Assembly (NCBI GenBank): GCA_018343915.1
Contig: JABRWF010000001.1
Span: 1,984,001-2,048,000 of the forward strand
Length of the DNA: 64,000 bases
Origin: Agroathelia rolfsii
Lineage: Eukaryota; Basidiomycota; Agaricomycetes; Amylocorticiales; Amylocorticiaceae
Direction of reading: 5' to 3'
The position numbers were made by a program, and so were the translations under genes. The notes below the pieces were generated by a model. It was given only the letters and a program-made list of their open reading frames with translations, had not been told where the DNA came from and did not search any database. Below, piece after piece: positions 24,196 through 36,945 of this stretch (the stretch's first letter is position 1; each line of letters begins with the position of its first letter).

Positions 24196-24217
24196 CTGAG
24201 ACACATGGATGTCTCAG
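24196..24217. other. Hairpin in the SPT4 / NRDE2 convergent spacer
   Basis: CTGAGACA and TGTCTCAG form a perfect 8-bp inverted repeat around a 6-nt loop. It lies in the 332-bp spacer between two convergent 3' ends. It could fold in either transcript and affect 3'-end formation, but this is speculation. Apart from it the spacer (24038-24369) shows no recognisable feature. Confidence 0.4.
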
Positions 24218-24369
24218 CAGACCTTTGGGACATGGGACATGTACACAGCATAGACTCCAAGTACAGGTCACAACTGTATTGCAAGGGCATGCGTGTATAG
24301 GCAGAGAAAAGGCACGGGACAATAGTTATTAGCACATGCATATCACTAGTAAACTATTTGTTCATAGCT

Positions 24370-27300
24370 TCAATACGGCCTCAGTCTCCTAAGCTCTCGA
24401 GCACTCTCCTCAATATCGTCATCCAATTCAGGATCGAAGTTACCATCTTCATCATCCATCTTGTTCTCCGGTCCGCTCCTCCATCCTTCTAGCACCTCGT
24501 CTAGCCCCTTGCGCATGCGGATGCTTCGTTCAGCCATAGCATCGGCAAAGCCTGCAAGTTCCTTGGTGTCGAATACAGATCGGAGTGGCCCGAATGCCAG
24601 CATGTACAAATCTATACAATGATGGTTCATCAGTCTAAGCGTCATTTCTTATGAGGGTGGAACTGAGTTCGCTTCGCACCCACACACACCTTTATAAAGT
24701 GGACAGTCCCCAATCGCTCTATACAATATCTTCTTTGCCTGTCGTAAGTTTCCAATGCGAATCTCGAATTCGACATAGATGCGCCACAAAACATGGCTAG
24801 CGCGTGTCCTGCAACAAAAATAACAGACAGATACGGCAAATGAAATATCAATATCCAATACATCAAAATAAAATGAAAAGTGAAAGGGTGAAAAGGGTCG
24901 ACAAACGTCGATGATAATGCTGGTAAATGGTAACGATCGAAAGAAAGATACGTACCGCTCACTCTCCACCGCATTCGCTAATCCATTACGAACCCTTTCC
25001 AACTCGGTATATCTCCCACTCTTTTCCCAAGCAGAACCGATCCACACTTCTGCCACCCTCCTCGCTATATCCTTCTCCCTCCTGATTCCTCTGCCACTGT
25101 TACCATCAACAACACCGGCCTCGCCAAGCAGCGCACGCACGCGACCCCATACACCCTGACCCTTCTCACCCTCAAGGAACAATGCCAACAGTGTCGAATT
25201 ACTGGGATAGAGTTTCAACGCCGCATCGACGCACTCGCGCAGGACCATCGGTGACATCGGATTACGGAGCACCGTGCCGTAGTTGTACAGCAAGTGAGCC
25301 ACACCGACACTTAGGCCTTCGTGCGCCGCTGTCATGTCCGCCTCAGCTGTTGCTGTAGATACTGTTACTGCTGTCTTAAATCCATGCGCTATTCCCAACA
25401 AGGACAAAGAAGAATAAATAAGAATCAGAAGAGGATAAAGAGACTCAGGGGGTGCTTACCCGGCTCACACTGTATTACCCGCAAAAACGTGTTGGCCACG
25501 TTCATAGCGGACGAATAGCCATGTGCGATAAGGTCGAGTAAGATCCGGAGGAGCATCCATGCCTCGCGATCTTTCCACCACAGTACCGAGTGGTGATTGT
25601 GACTTGTGGGGCTTGAGGAGCCCTGGACCTCCTCTCGGATGAGATCGTCCAACGTGCGTATGGTCCGCAAGAGCGCGATCCCGCTCCCGGGTTGGCCTTG
25701 TACGCCGACGGAGCGCATTATCACAGAGAGTGTAGCGTCGTTATTGCTATTTTTGCCACTGCTGCTTGCAAGCCATTCTGTCTGCGCCCAGTCCCACCAG
25801 AGCTGGGGCCAGGTGGAAGCACGCTGTGGCGTCAGGACATTCTGGTACACTTTTCTGGCGTCTTCGGGACGGCCGCGTAGACGCTCAAGACGCGCATGGG
25901 CTTGCCAGTGTGGCATAGATGCCGGAGCAGCAGAGAGGAATGCGCGGGAGCGCTTTAGTGCACTTTGTTATGATATCATACATTAGAAAATGGTTTATTA
26001 ACAGAGAGAAAAAAAAAAACGGATTATACCCTTTGATATTTACCGCTGCTTCAAAAGCGAGCGTGAGCACGTCCCACTCGATGTCCTCCGTCTCGCTCAT
26101 GCGGAGACGGTCAAAAATGCGCCTTACAAAATCCTGATCGACAATCTCCACATCCTCCTTGCTCCATAACGCCTTACCACCGACAACTTCCAAGGGATCA
26201 TGAACGCCCCAAGTCCAGTGTTTGACCGGCCCAAAGCTACTAGCATACTCCCTTTCCTTGCCAAGAAGCACACCGGCGTATGAATCTGCCATGTAGCTCT
26301 GCGATCCAGCCTTGACCGTACTCTTAGTAGACGGCAATAACATATCCAAATACTGCGCCGAGGTCAAGTACGTATAGCACCATCTGTCGTCTATACATCC
26401 ATCGTCGCCGCCAGGAGTAGGAGAAAGTGAAAATGCAAAGCCAGGGACATGGAGGCCTAACAGCGCCAACCACGCCAGACGAAAGGCGTGCTTGGCCCGG
26501 CGGGAATGCAGCAGCAGGGAGGAGGAGAGCAATGGCTGAATATCGGAAAATAACACGGTCGCATATGGATCGTCGGTTTCCTCTATAGAGCGCAATGGTA
26601 CAAAACCGGCACGGTCTGCAAGCTGCTCTTCTTCGGCCCAGCGCTTGAAAGGGTCGTTTGTGTTGGCATGGACACTTGGCAAAGATGGAGGTGGTATTCT
26701 CTTATTGATGGATGATGGTCCAAGGACGTCGGAGGTCCACGATGCCCAGCCTCTTGAGCCAGGTTCACCACATCTGGGCATCTCTGATTCCCAAAACTCT
26801 TCTAGTGCATCGAGTAATTGCTCCAATGGTGCGGTCTGCAACGATCGTGGAATGGAAAAGACTCTGAGATAATTGAATTTAGTGTCAATGAATAGAATTC
26901 AGAGCTGACTAACTTACAGTTCTGCCTGCGCTTGGAAAAGAGCCGTGGCGCGTTCAAAATATCCTAAAACCCTACGTTAGACAGAAAACAGGGGGTAAAA
27001 GCAAATACACTGGTTGCAAGTACTGACCAGCACTGCAGAAGGCAACGCCTACTCTCCAAAGCACGCGAATTCTACCCAATTCAGTCGAGTCATCGTCCCC
27101 TTTGAGGGCCAAGAGCACGCGCTGGGCGTCCTGCACAATTGAGTCAATTCCCTGCGCGGCATGTCTGATGCGCCAATCGAGCCATTCAAGCCATACGTCT
27201 GCATCATTCAGCTTGAGCGCATCTTCCCACTCCGCTCTCAGCTTACTCTCGTGCCAGATTTCTGCGCCTGCACGGAGCTGTTTGAGCCGTAGGATTTTGG

Positions 27301-28358
27301 ACGCCCTATTGGATGGACTGGCGGACAGCGCACGAGAGAGCACGGAGGAGGGACATGTCGGATCGCATCTGGGTCTCATTTTTGGCCCCAGGAGGGACGG
27401 CCGAAATTGTGTGTGCAAGCAATTCAAGCCAGGTAGAGACGTCAGATGGGTCATCATTGAGACGCTGCTCAAGGCCCTTTGATCGCTCCTGGTGTGATGT
27501 GAGGTGTGTTACGTCTTCATCATCTGAAGAGTCGAGATCATCTGCGACTTGATCTGAGCTCTGCGAATCAGAGTCTTCATTGATCTTGGAGAGTTCAATA
27601 GCACGATAAGATTCCCTTTCATTCTCCACGGACTTGCCCTTGCGGGAGGGCAGACGCAGGAAGCCATCATTATCCTCTTCGTGCCTGGTACGCGATGACT
27701 CTGAATGAATCCATCTCCGCGTGGGAGGGGCGTGAAGTAATGCGCGTGATTTTGAGTCGGTAAGCGTTGCTTGCTGGAGAAGTATATATATATTGCAAGT
27801 GCATGAATTAGGAGATGTGACGTGGTATATGACAAGTAGACGAGCGACCTACGCGCCGACGACGACCGTGTAGGCCGATTTCAACACCCTTTGAACTTCT
27901 ATAGATGATAGAGAATGCATCGCCGAGGCCAAGCACCTTTTTGCCACCTCGAGGATTATGAGCGATCCGGAGGGGGGGCAGGGGGAGTACATACCGGCAA
28001 CGAGGGTGTGTCTCGGGACCAGTCTCTGGTTCAGTCCACCGTAGGTGATATTGTCTGAGTCACCAATGCTGTCGTAATAGAACGGATCGGCACTACTATT
28101 TGGGTTTGCAGCGATGAGCTGCCTAGCATGCTCGGCCTCGTCGTCTTGGTGTCTAGAACTGGACCGAGACGGCGACCGGCGGGCCTTGTCCCTGTCGTAC
28201 TTATGCCTTTTGGAATGGGAGTGTTTTCTGTGCTGCTTGTTGTCGTCTTCTTCATCCTTGCCCTTGGAGCGCCTGGACCTGGCTGTGTCCTCGCTCTGAT
28301 TGGCAGGCGGGGGTACAAGCGAGGCAGGAAAGGACGAGAAGGAGTGGGCACTTGCCAT
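24370..28358 (-). CDS. NRDE2: NRDE2 family protein (Nrl1-like), with an apparent frameshift
   Basis: The N-terminus is basic and charged (SRRSKGKDEEDD, KHSHSKRHKYDRDKARR), then HARQLIAANPNSSADPFYYD and ITYGGLNQRLVPRHTL, the start typical of NRDE-2/Nrl1. The rest is a helical HAT/TPR-like array, for example GQRP-like repeats with DVSTWLELLAHTIS and DADVWLEWLDWRIRHA. Family members bind the Mtl1/Mtr4 helicase in the nucleus and act in RNA surveillance, splicing and small-RNA pathways. Exons were traced at 28358-27995, 27947-27853, 27773-27028 and about eight further blocks down to 24370. Within exon 27773-27028 the reading frame must change by one base near 27344-27352 to connect two clearly conserved segments. 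This may be a sequencing error, a mutation or recoding. A 37-nt GT-AG intron could also restore frame but would delete the conserved helix. Confidence 0.82.
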
Positions 28359-28644
28359 GATAGGTACTTTTTAGTGGTGACAATATTGAATGCGGTGGTG
28401 GTAATATCAGCGAATGTAAAGTAAATGCAATGCAATAATCAAGACACCAACAGCTGTTGCTCCAACGAGTCGAGTCCAGGCCACCGCGAAGCAACTGATA
28501 TTTTGCTTCCGGGGACTCTTTTCTACGCGCCGACTCCCGTTCTGGCTGTCACTGCATTCACCCTCCCCCCCCCCCTCCCCTCTCCACAGTTCTTCAGGCT
28601 GTCATTCTCCTCTGCGCCCCCCCTCTTCCATCGACGACGACACC
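28359..28644. promoter_or_regulatory. Divergent promoter NRDE2 / NIP7 with C-rich tract
   Basis: This 286-bp spacer holds both promoters. A nearly pure C tract at 28561-28580, within a larger CT-rich stretch, lies 65-85 bp before the NIP7 start codon, as in the pyrimidine-rich initiator region of many fungal ribosome-biogenesis and ribosomal genes. No TATA box was seen. Confidence 0.5.
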
Positions 28645-29499
28645 ATGCGCCCCTTGACTGAAGACGAGAGCAAGCTTGTGTTCACAAAGCTCGCCAACTT
28701 CATCGTAGGACCATCCCCTTTCAGCCAACAAAAGATCTCCTCCCCTCTGACCCACCTTCTCCACAGGGCAAAAATCTCATACAACTCATCGATCGTCCAG
28801 AAGAGCCGTACTGCTTCAGACTTCACAAGGACCGCGTCTATTATGCCTCGGAATCCTCCATGCGTCTCGCCACCTCCGTCGCCCGACCAAATCTCGTTAG
28901 TCTCGGCACGTGCTTTGGAAAATTCAGCAAAAGCGGCAAATTCAAGTTGCACGTTACTGCACTGGATTATATAGCACAATATGCAAAGTACAAGGTATGC
29001 AACACTTTATGTACCCATCGTACTTCACTTCACCTGACCAAACTTTTTTTTTCTCGGTAGGTTTGGATCAAGCCCAACGGCGAGATGCCCTTCCTCTACG
29101 GCAACCATGTCCTCAAAGCCCACCTGGGACGCATAACAGAGGACACGCCCGAGCACCAGGGTGTCGTCGTCTACAGTATGAACGATGTACCTCTGGTAAG
29201 ATGACGTCGAACAATTTGTCGCATGTCGCAGATTCTCATCCCTACCCTCGCCAGGGCTTTGGTGTTACGGCGCGATCGACCGTGGACACACGAAAATTAG
29301 ATCCAACGGCGATTATCGTCTTCCATCAAGCGTTCGTGACCCTTCTTTCCTTCTGTCAGTCACCTGACCCTGACTTGATCTCCCTCTGTCAAACAGCGAT
29401 GTGGGCGAATATCTACGTGATGAGGTCACCAGTCACCCTTTTCTTTTCGAAAGCTCACGTGTGGCTGACCCTTTGCTTCTACAGGATACGCTTTTCTAA
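28645..29499 (+). CDS. NIP7: 60S ribosome biogenesis factor Nip7
   Basis: Six exons, 28645-28704, 28767-28994, 29061-29195, 29255-29331, 29397-29424 and 29485-29499, give 180 aa, matching the usual 180-181. Nip7 is a nucleolar protein needed for 27S pre-rRNA processing and 60S assembly. The start [20 protein letters not shown], the segment [17 protein letters not shown] and the C-terminal PUA domain ([16 protein letters not shown], then [15 protein letters not shown]) are strongly conserved. The last exon is only five codons including the stop (DTLF), again matching the family end. The gene is compact and complete. Confidence 0.96.
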
Positions 29500-30612
29500 T
29501 CTTGGATATTCTTCATTTTCCCCTCTTTTTTCTTCTTCTTTGGGTTTTTGTGGACAGTTTCCTCGAAACAAAAAAAAAGAATCAAAAGTCAAAATGTTTC
29601 CCTCTTGTACATGAAGTGCTCGGACAAGAGTTCAACACCATCTGCGCCAGACGCAGCTCGACATCTCCACCCTCGTAACACTACTATACACATCACCGCT
29701 GCTAGCCGGCATACGTCCATCTTCGACTTCTTGATCTCCAATTACCCCGATGGTTCGTAAACGACGGCCATCATTTTTTCCCCTTGTTTCATCAGGTTAT
29801 CCCCCCCTCATCTCGGGCACCCCTCAAAGTATCTGCGCGGCGAATGAACGATGATGGCGATGGATGGTGATGTATATGGAGCATCAATTTACATGTGTAC
29901 ACGCTCCATTCGGCCCTCTCCGAGCCCCGGCTAGGGAGATCCTTCTTTCGCATGGCATGGTATGGCACACACTCCAATCGATGAAGCACTTCTCTTGTAC
30001 ATCCTGGTGCACGGCTTGGCCAAGTAACCCAGCACAAACCCAATGTATTTTGTAGCTAATCTAAGTTGAATACCAAGTCATTAAACATCATCTACCATTA
30101 TCCTATATCCATGCTCATCTGAGTCTATCAAGCTCAAGTTTCCCCTGTATGTGTACATGTAGTGCCCCACATTTCGTTCTGATTCACCTCCCCGCACGTC
30201 ACCGTCGCTCAGACTGGCCTTTTAAAATAAGCATCCATACAGCGGCATGTCATCACACCCAGCCCGCACGGGAACCCGTGCGCGACGTAGGCAGGCGAAG
30301 GTGGGCGGTTGGTGATTCTTGCGATCCTAATTCTGCTCAGTGCCCGAACCCCGCCCGCTTCGCGACGTGTAAGAATCATTTGTGTATAGGATCGGCTACA
30401 CTTCTCTCTCTCCCCTCTTTCGGCCACGTTCTCCCCCTTGGATGCGCGATGCCCGAGCCCATAGGGCATGGGCGTATAAAAGATGCAACGATTGCGGGGC
30501 ATTTTGATTTTTTTCCCAGCAGCACCAGCAACTAGGACTTCGGTGTGCCTCGTAACAAGTGCCTGCCCACTAGCCATCTCTTGTCGTCGCCCAAGAAAAA
30601 CACTCCCATAAA
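29500..30612. other. Intergenic region upstream of the phosphatase
   Basis: This is 1.1 kb between NIP7 and the phosphatase. The first half is AT-rich with no conserved ORF. Open frames that run over it overlap NIP7 introns or lack any family signature. The distal end contains the phosphatase promoter elements listed separately. Confidence 0.5.
30425..30482 (+). promoter_or_regulatory. TATA box and possible E-box of the phosphatase gene
   Basis: TATAAAAG at 30475-30482 is a textbook TATA box, 131 bp before the start codon. A CACGTT hexamer at 30425-30430 resembles the low-affinity form of the Pho4/NUC-1 phosphate-starvation site. The TATA call rests on sequence and spacing. The phosphate-response site is only a suggestion based on the kind of gene downstream. 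Confidence 0.55.
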
Positions 30613-33600
30613 ATGTCCTGGCAATCCCTCTTTGTCCTCGCGGCGCTGGCCGTGTCACAAGCAGAAGCAGCGGCGTATGCACCCTCCAAGGCGTCATCGT
30701 ACGCAGGCTCGACGGATAGTTCCCCCTTCCCCCCGCCAGGTGCAACTAACACCGCCACGGCCGCCTTCCCAGATTGGAGCCAAAGTAATGTCATCCCCAT
30801 TCGTCCCTATCGTCGCTCATCCAGGCCGATCAGGGCTTGTTTATATGTATGTACTGATAATATATATTTAAATCTTTTGGATTTGGATTGGATATGTAGT
30901 TGGATATCCTGGACCTACACCCAGTGCGTTTTTCTTTGCTCAGTACATGCTGTTTTTATCATGACTGCGAACTGATGGGCAATATTACGATTACAATTAC
31001 TACCATTAGCTGGAGCGGAACCAGACACGATCGCCACCGCGCCCGCCTATGCCAGATACAACAATTACTACCCTCTCATCCAGTCTGAGCCGTTGGTGAA
31101 CTCCAGCGCACCGGCGAAGAAGGACTTTAACTTGATGGATTACTGGGGAAATATGACTCGTACGTTCCTTTTTCTTTCCCATTCAGTCAATCTGGGGTTG
31201 CGGGGCCGCATATATACACATTGTCATCATGAATCATGCGCATACACCCTAATATGGCGCGATCTTACATGCAACCAACGACCCAACACTAACTATTGCA
31301 TCTACACATACAGCTCTCAAATCTCTCGACCCGGGAACCTTCGGTCTGCCCGACGCATCGCCCCAAGTCCCAGAGGGATGCAGCCTGGAACAAGTCCACC
31401 TTTTGCAGCGCCACGGTGCGCGTTATCCCCAGACGGGTGGCGCGCCTTCCGTGTTGGCCGCCGAGATCCACGCAGCAGCGAACAATGGGTCTGGATTCTA
31501 TGCTACGGGCCCGTTGGCATTTTTGAATACGTGGGAGTATAAGCTTGGTGAGCGGGCTGTTTTGTTGTTATCGTTATCATTGTTGCTGTTAGTTGGTGAT
31601 GATGTGCCCAATACTGTGGCTTGCCAAGTGTGCTCTAAATTTCTCCTTGGCAGTAGCTGCGGTTTGAGCAGGATGTTTGACTGATTGGATATTGATGCGC
31701 TGATGTACTGACGTTATTTATTTTCCTCCTGTTTGTTAGGCGCAGAAACGTTGACCGCATATGGTCGCGAGGAATTGTAAGTCACAAGAGTTTATCTTTT
31801 TTTTTTTTTGTATGTGTGTGTGCATGTGTCGGCCTGTTGTTGCTGTTTACAGCTCTGCTATATTTGCATCTGTTCTCGGGTACATATTATAGTTGACAGC
31901 TGACGGCTGTGTGCAATTCAGTACTCAATTTCTCTATACTCACCTGACTTTTTGACCTTGGCATTTGCTGACAACATTCATTCTTGTGGAACAATAGGTA
32001 TGACCAGGGCGTTGGATTCCGTATGCGTTATGGCGAGTTGCTAAATAACTTCAATGATATTCCGGTTTTCCGTACGACATCGCAAAGTAAGCAAATAGAG
32101 ATTATATGATCATCTATTTTCCGCGATTTACTCAATTGGTATTACGTTTGCTAATGGTGTTGTATACAATTCGCCCCTACCCTTCTTTCTCTTTCTGCCC
32201 TTTACATGAACATGAACATACGCGCATAATAGGCCGTGTGTATGAATCGGCCATGAACTGGGCCGCGGGTTTCTTTGGTGCCGTGGAATTCCAGACATCG
32301 TACCATCAGTCCATCATCATCGAAGAGAATGGATTTAGTGAGTCTTTGCGTCCTTAGCTCTCCCTCCCCCCCCCCCCATCTAATCCATCTCATCATCATT
32401 TATCATTTATCATTTACCACCATTCATCATCCATTCATTCATTTGCACCCCTGAATATGCCCCGCCATGCCACACGATCCACTTCATCCTTTATTCAATA
32501 TCAACTCAACAACTAAATGGCTTTCTTGTTTGGAAACTTGAATGAACACAGACAATTCTCTGGCTTCATACGTGAGCTGTGCAAACGCGAACACGCAGTC
32601 AATTGGATACCCCGGCCTGCCGCTCATCTCCGAATATGAGAACATCTACCTCGCTGATACTGTCAAGCGCCTGCAACAGTATGTGACAGGCTTGGAACTT
32701 AATGTGTCCATGGTCTACGCCGTAAGTGATATTATCTTTCTTTTTCTACAGAAAAATCTCTCCCCTAGCTCCGTCTTTCCTTATTTATTATCTATCCTTT
32801 GAGCTTCTTGGTTATCTGAGTTACTGACGATGATATCGCGTTGTTGTTGCATTTTTAGTTCCAACAAATCTGTTCCTACGAGGTCTGTGATTTCATTATT
32901 GGTGGCTACCGAACAACGAACCGCCACGATAGTACTGATACGTGATCACTGATCGACTTTGTTTTACTTTCTCATGACAGACCGTGGCAGTAGGCTGGTC
33001 GCCATTCTGCTCGCTTTTCACGGAAGAGGAGTGGATTGGCTTCCAATACACTTTTGGTACGTGATCATTTTGGGTGATGGGCATGTGCATATACATAGCC
33101 TTGCTGTTAATCTCTGCCTTGACGACTTGATATGTGATACTGATGCGTGATTTTGATCTACCATCACCATCATTAGACCAGTACTTCTGGTACAACGCAG
33201 CGTTCGGTAGCCCTATTGGTGCTGCACAGGGTATTGGATACGTCCAGGAGCTTATCTCTCGCCTCGAAAAGACGCCGATCCCGGTGTACAACTCCACCAC
33301 GAACAGTACGCTGGACAGCAACCCGACCACGTTCCCGCTTAACCAGCCAATTTACGCTGTACGTGTTTCTTTTCTTTTTCTTCTTCTTATGCTCCACTTG
33401 CATATGCCGAGGATCCTTTTTTTAACGTGTGGAATATATACATAGGATTTCTCGCATGACGTCGTAATTGCCAACAGTACGTATACAGATCCGGGTTTAG
33501 GAAGCCTCCGTCTTTCTCGGCGGTGGCTGATCTGAAGCCATATGTTGTGTGTTCCTGATGTTGAATTATTGCAGTTTTGACCGCGATGAACTTTACCTTC

Positions 33601-34006
33601 CTTGCTGCTCAAGGGCCTCTCCCCGCCGACCGTATTCCCGAGAACCAGGTAAGTTTTTGATGGCAGTAATGAACTATTTCAAAATCCTGTGCTGTACCAT
33701 TTTACTAACGACGTTACATATCCATAGACCTTCTTCACGAACCAGATTGTCATGTACGCTTCCAATCTGGTTGGTCAGGTGATGTCGTGTGGCTCGGAGA
33801 CACCGAACAAGATCCGGTTCTTCCTTAATGATGCCGGGCTGCCGCTCACGGGAGTCAAGGGATGCGAGGAGAAGGATAAGAACGGGTTCTGTGACCTGTC
33901 TGCGTTCGTGAGCGGAATGAAGGAGCGCACGGCGTCGATTGATTATGGATACTTGTGCAATGCCAACTACACGGTGCCTTTGAACTTGACGAACGGCCAT
34001 CTGTAG
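30613..34006 (+). CDS. Secreted histidine acid phosphatase (phytase-like)
   Basis: Fourteen exons join in frame to 548 aa: 30613-30784, 30900-30923, 31010-31159, 31314-31547, 31740-31776, 31998-32086, 32233-32337, 32552-32721, 32859-32882, 32981-33056, 33177-33358, 33446-33476, 33575-33648, 33728-34006. A signal peptide (MSWQSLFVLAALAVSQAEA) leads. The catalytic nucleophile lies in LLQRHGARYPQT, and the C-terminal proton-donor motif is FSHDV. Paired Cys residues and many Asn-x-Ser/Thr sites fit a secreted glycoprotein. The branch-2 histidine phosphatase family includes PhoA-type acid phosphatases and phytases, releasing phosphate from esters outside the cell. I cannot separate phytase from general acid phosphatase by sequence. 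Exons of 24 nt occur twice. Confidence 0.92.
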
Positions 34007-34484
34007 TGGTGTTGATAGTAGTAGCCGACAACAGCAAAATATTTAAAGCAATTGTGTAGACTAATAATACTGTAGTCGTACTAGGTTGCGAAATATTAGA
34101 CAGAGATATCAAATAACAAGAGCTGTGAAAATCCACGAGAGATTGATGAATGGGGTAGGGATAGGTCGTCTGATTGGACCTGGCTCGGGGACTTAGCAGA
34201 ACACCAACCAAAGACGCCGTCGTGCAACTGATGTTAGGCGTGGCGTTGTGCTTTCTTATCTTGTCAGGCCCACGCACGCTACATTTACTTGACAGTTATC
34301 CACGATATCCATCTCCAATCCATAAATATAATATGACATTCCCCCCCTTTCCCTATCTTCCTTTCGGCTCTCTCGCCATCTCGTGCACTCGTCCGTCATA
34401 CACACATTGCTCGTCCTGGCCTCCTTGCCCCCTCTGTGGGCAGGGGATACACACGCATATCTCTCGTAGCTGCTGTACAGCACC

Positions 34485-36208
34485 ATGTCTGAAGATGAAT
34501 CGAAAGTTTTCACGTTTGGAGAGCGTCTAGGGATGGTCTTTATCGCGCAAATGGCCTGCTTGTCCGCGGCGGCCATCCTCGGTCTCCTGACCTACCTCAT
34601 TGTACGCTAACTGCTTCTATTCATCGCATACAAGTTCATAAATGCCTATTGTTCGTTGCCTACAGGTAAAGGTGATGGTGAGCCAGTATCGCGCACGCAT
34701 ACAACGCACGACGCTATTCTGGCTTTTCATGAATCTGCTTTTTTTTGACTCGCTGCAAGCCATAGGTGCGCAATTGATGACCTATACGCACTGCCCCCGC
34801 GTACATGTACCGAGATAAACCCCCTGATCCGTGCCTTATCCTATTTTCATAGGCGGAATACTGAATATCAAGTGGATCGTGGAAAGTAAGGTGACGCATG
34901 GCGCGGCGTGCACGGCCCAGGGCACGTTGAAGAACATGGGAGATGTAGGTGTTGCATTGAGGTGAGACACAGCAGCATGTTCCGCTGTTATCGGTTGGCA
35001 ACAAAAATCTTATCACTATTTTCACCCCAACCCCCCCCCCCCTTCACCATCACTTGCAAATATAGCTCCATGGTAAGTTCATTCCGCCGGTTGCCATTTC
35101 CTTTGCCCTTCCCCCCCCCCCCTATCTGGTCTCTATCTTGAGGCACATATACATTTGCCGTAACATTTCGGATTCTGACCACGTCAAATAACTTTATATA
35201 GGCTATTGCTCTGCACACTTTTGTCCTGCTCGTGTTCCGATGTGGGCATAAGCCATGGCTGGCACCTGCGATCATTGGTGCTATCTGGACTCTCATTCTG
35301 GCTATCCAAATTACCAGTTATACACTTCATAAGATTGACACGTACTATGGAAATACTGGATATTGTATGTCCTGCCCCTTCCGCTTTTTTCTTCTTTCTT
35401 TTACTTCATATGGTATTCTTATGCATGGGTTTATCACAGGGTGCTGGATCACACAAAGGTATCATGTTCAAAGGATAGTCGAGGAATATCTCTTCCTCTG
35501 GCTCTCGGCCTTTGTCAGCATCGTATGCTACATCCCCCTTGCGTTCATCGTCTCCGGCCGCGTTGTTGTCGACGGTCTCAAGGTCCATTTCCCGGACCGG
35601 GAGAATCGCGTGCATGCGCTGCAGAGCGCAAGTGATCGTAGTATGAGGGAAAGCACCAAACTAGCATTGCAAATGGTGTTCTACCCCATCGTTTACATTA
35701 TTACTGTGAGTGTCTCTCGTAGCTGTGGCGAATGGTTGATCGTATGGCTTATGCGCATGTATACTATGCAGGTGCTCCCTATTGCTATTGCGCGCTATAC
35801 CCAGTTCTCGGGTACTCGAGGTGCGTTGCGAAATGGTAAATAGATTTCCGAGGCTATATATCCTGATTTCTCGATATAGTACCCTTTGCCGCGACCGCTT
35901 TTTCCGACATGCTCTTCTCCTCATCTGGCCTCTTCAACGTTATACTCTATACTGTCACGCGCCCAAGGCTACTCCCCACCTTTCGCCCTCAGAATATGCC
36001 CTCAACCTTCAGCACCTCTCTATCCAGTCGAAATCGACGATTTTCAAATCAGCCATCAGACCAGTTCAGTATACCGACGACGTCAATACCGGACGAAAGC
36101 GACGATGATCCTACGATCTATCCGTGGCCGCCCCTGCGGAGGACTCCGCCGGGGCTCGGAGTAGACAAGACCATCTTGGAGATACGCTCGCCTTTGTCCG
36201 CGGCGTAA
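34485..36208 (+). CDS. Seven-transmembrane receptor (fungal GPCR)
   Basis: Eight exons, 34485-34601, 34666-34765, 34853-34961, 35066-35072, 35202-35364, 35440-35705, 35772-35820 and 35880-36208, give 379 aa. Seven hydrophobic helices can be drawn: FIAQMACLSAAAILGLLTYL; LFWLFMNLLFFDSLQAIGGI; a third after a conserved Cys (GAACTAQG); WLAPAIIGAIWTLILAIQI; YLFLWLSAFVSIVCYIPLAF; LALQMVFYPIVYIITVLPIA; and FSSSGLFNVILYTVT. The short N-terminus and Ser-rich cytoplasmic tail fit a G-protein-coupled receptor. The pattern is closest to fungal Git3/cAMP-receptor-like receptors that sense carbon sources, but this subclass is uncertain and no ligand can be named. Exon 4 is a 7-nt microexon just before helix 3. 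Confidence 0.75.
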
Positions 36209-36945
36209 CGAAAATACCACCAGTAATACCTCATTTAATCATCTCATGCCTCTACGCTTCATCCTTTCATATACCTCACCGCCTTCCTCATTGTAACCCT
36301 TGATACTTACGCATATCTTTATGACATCTTTCTATAATATAGTAGGTCGTTGGACCTGCCAACCTCTTCCTGCTTTCCCATTCACCACCCCCCTCATCAT
36401 ACTTTTGATTTCGATTGGCCTTGCCATTGTTTGTACTACTCCGGAGCTTTGATCTATCCATAGTTGGAACTGTTTGTTGTTGCATCCTTCGACTTGTTGT
36501 TACATTCCACCTCATTTTTGGTTTGTATAATACCTTGTAGGCATTTTGATAGATGATTTTTGAACTGTGAGCTATGCATGCTTCCATCAGCTGTTACTAA
36601 ATGAAGGCATGACGATGATATCTGCAGTGTGTTGTTGACTTGTCACTCAGCCAGGAGCTCCGAATTCCCCGCACCCTTCCTATGCTGATGTCACATTCCA
36701 TCTTGAGCCTGCTGTTGTCTCCTGCGTGCTATAACTGATACCAATAGACTCGAAGCTGCTGTATCGCCGCTGCTGAATATACATATACACTCTTTCTATT
36801 ACTAGACGACATACCCGCCGCTTGCTTACCTACAAAATCCGCAGACACCTCAGGTTCAGGCTGTGTACTGGCAGCGTACTCAATACTCAGCCTCTCATCT
36901 CTAACTCTCAGGCAAGCTTATACCACCATCAGTATCGAAATCGAT
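36209..36945. other. Intergenic region, receptor to VPS20
   Basis: This is 737 bp with no conserved coding sequence; a minus-strand open frame at 36288-36587 has no family features. It should hold the receptor 3' end and the VPS20 promoter. Nothing else was seen. Confidence 0.5.

Noticed and set aside
28910..29614. 234-codon plus-strand frame over NIP7
   Set aside because: It runs through NIP7 introns in the wrong frame; the spliced NIP7 model explains the region fully.
30209..30745. 178-codon minus-strand frame upstream of the phosphatase
   Set aside because: It covers the TATA box and signal peptide of the phosphatase and has no conserved sequence.
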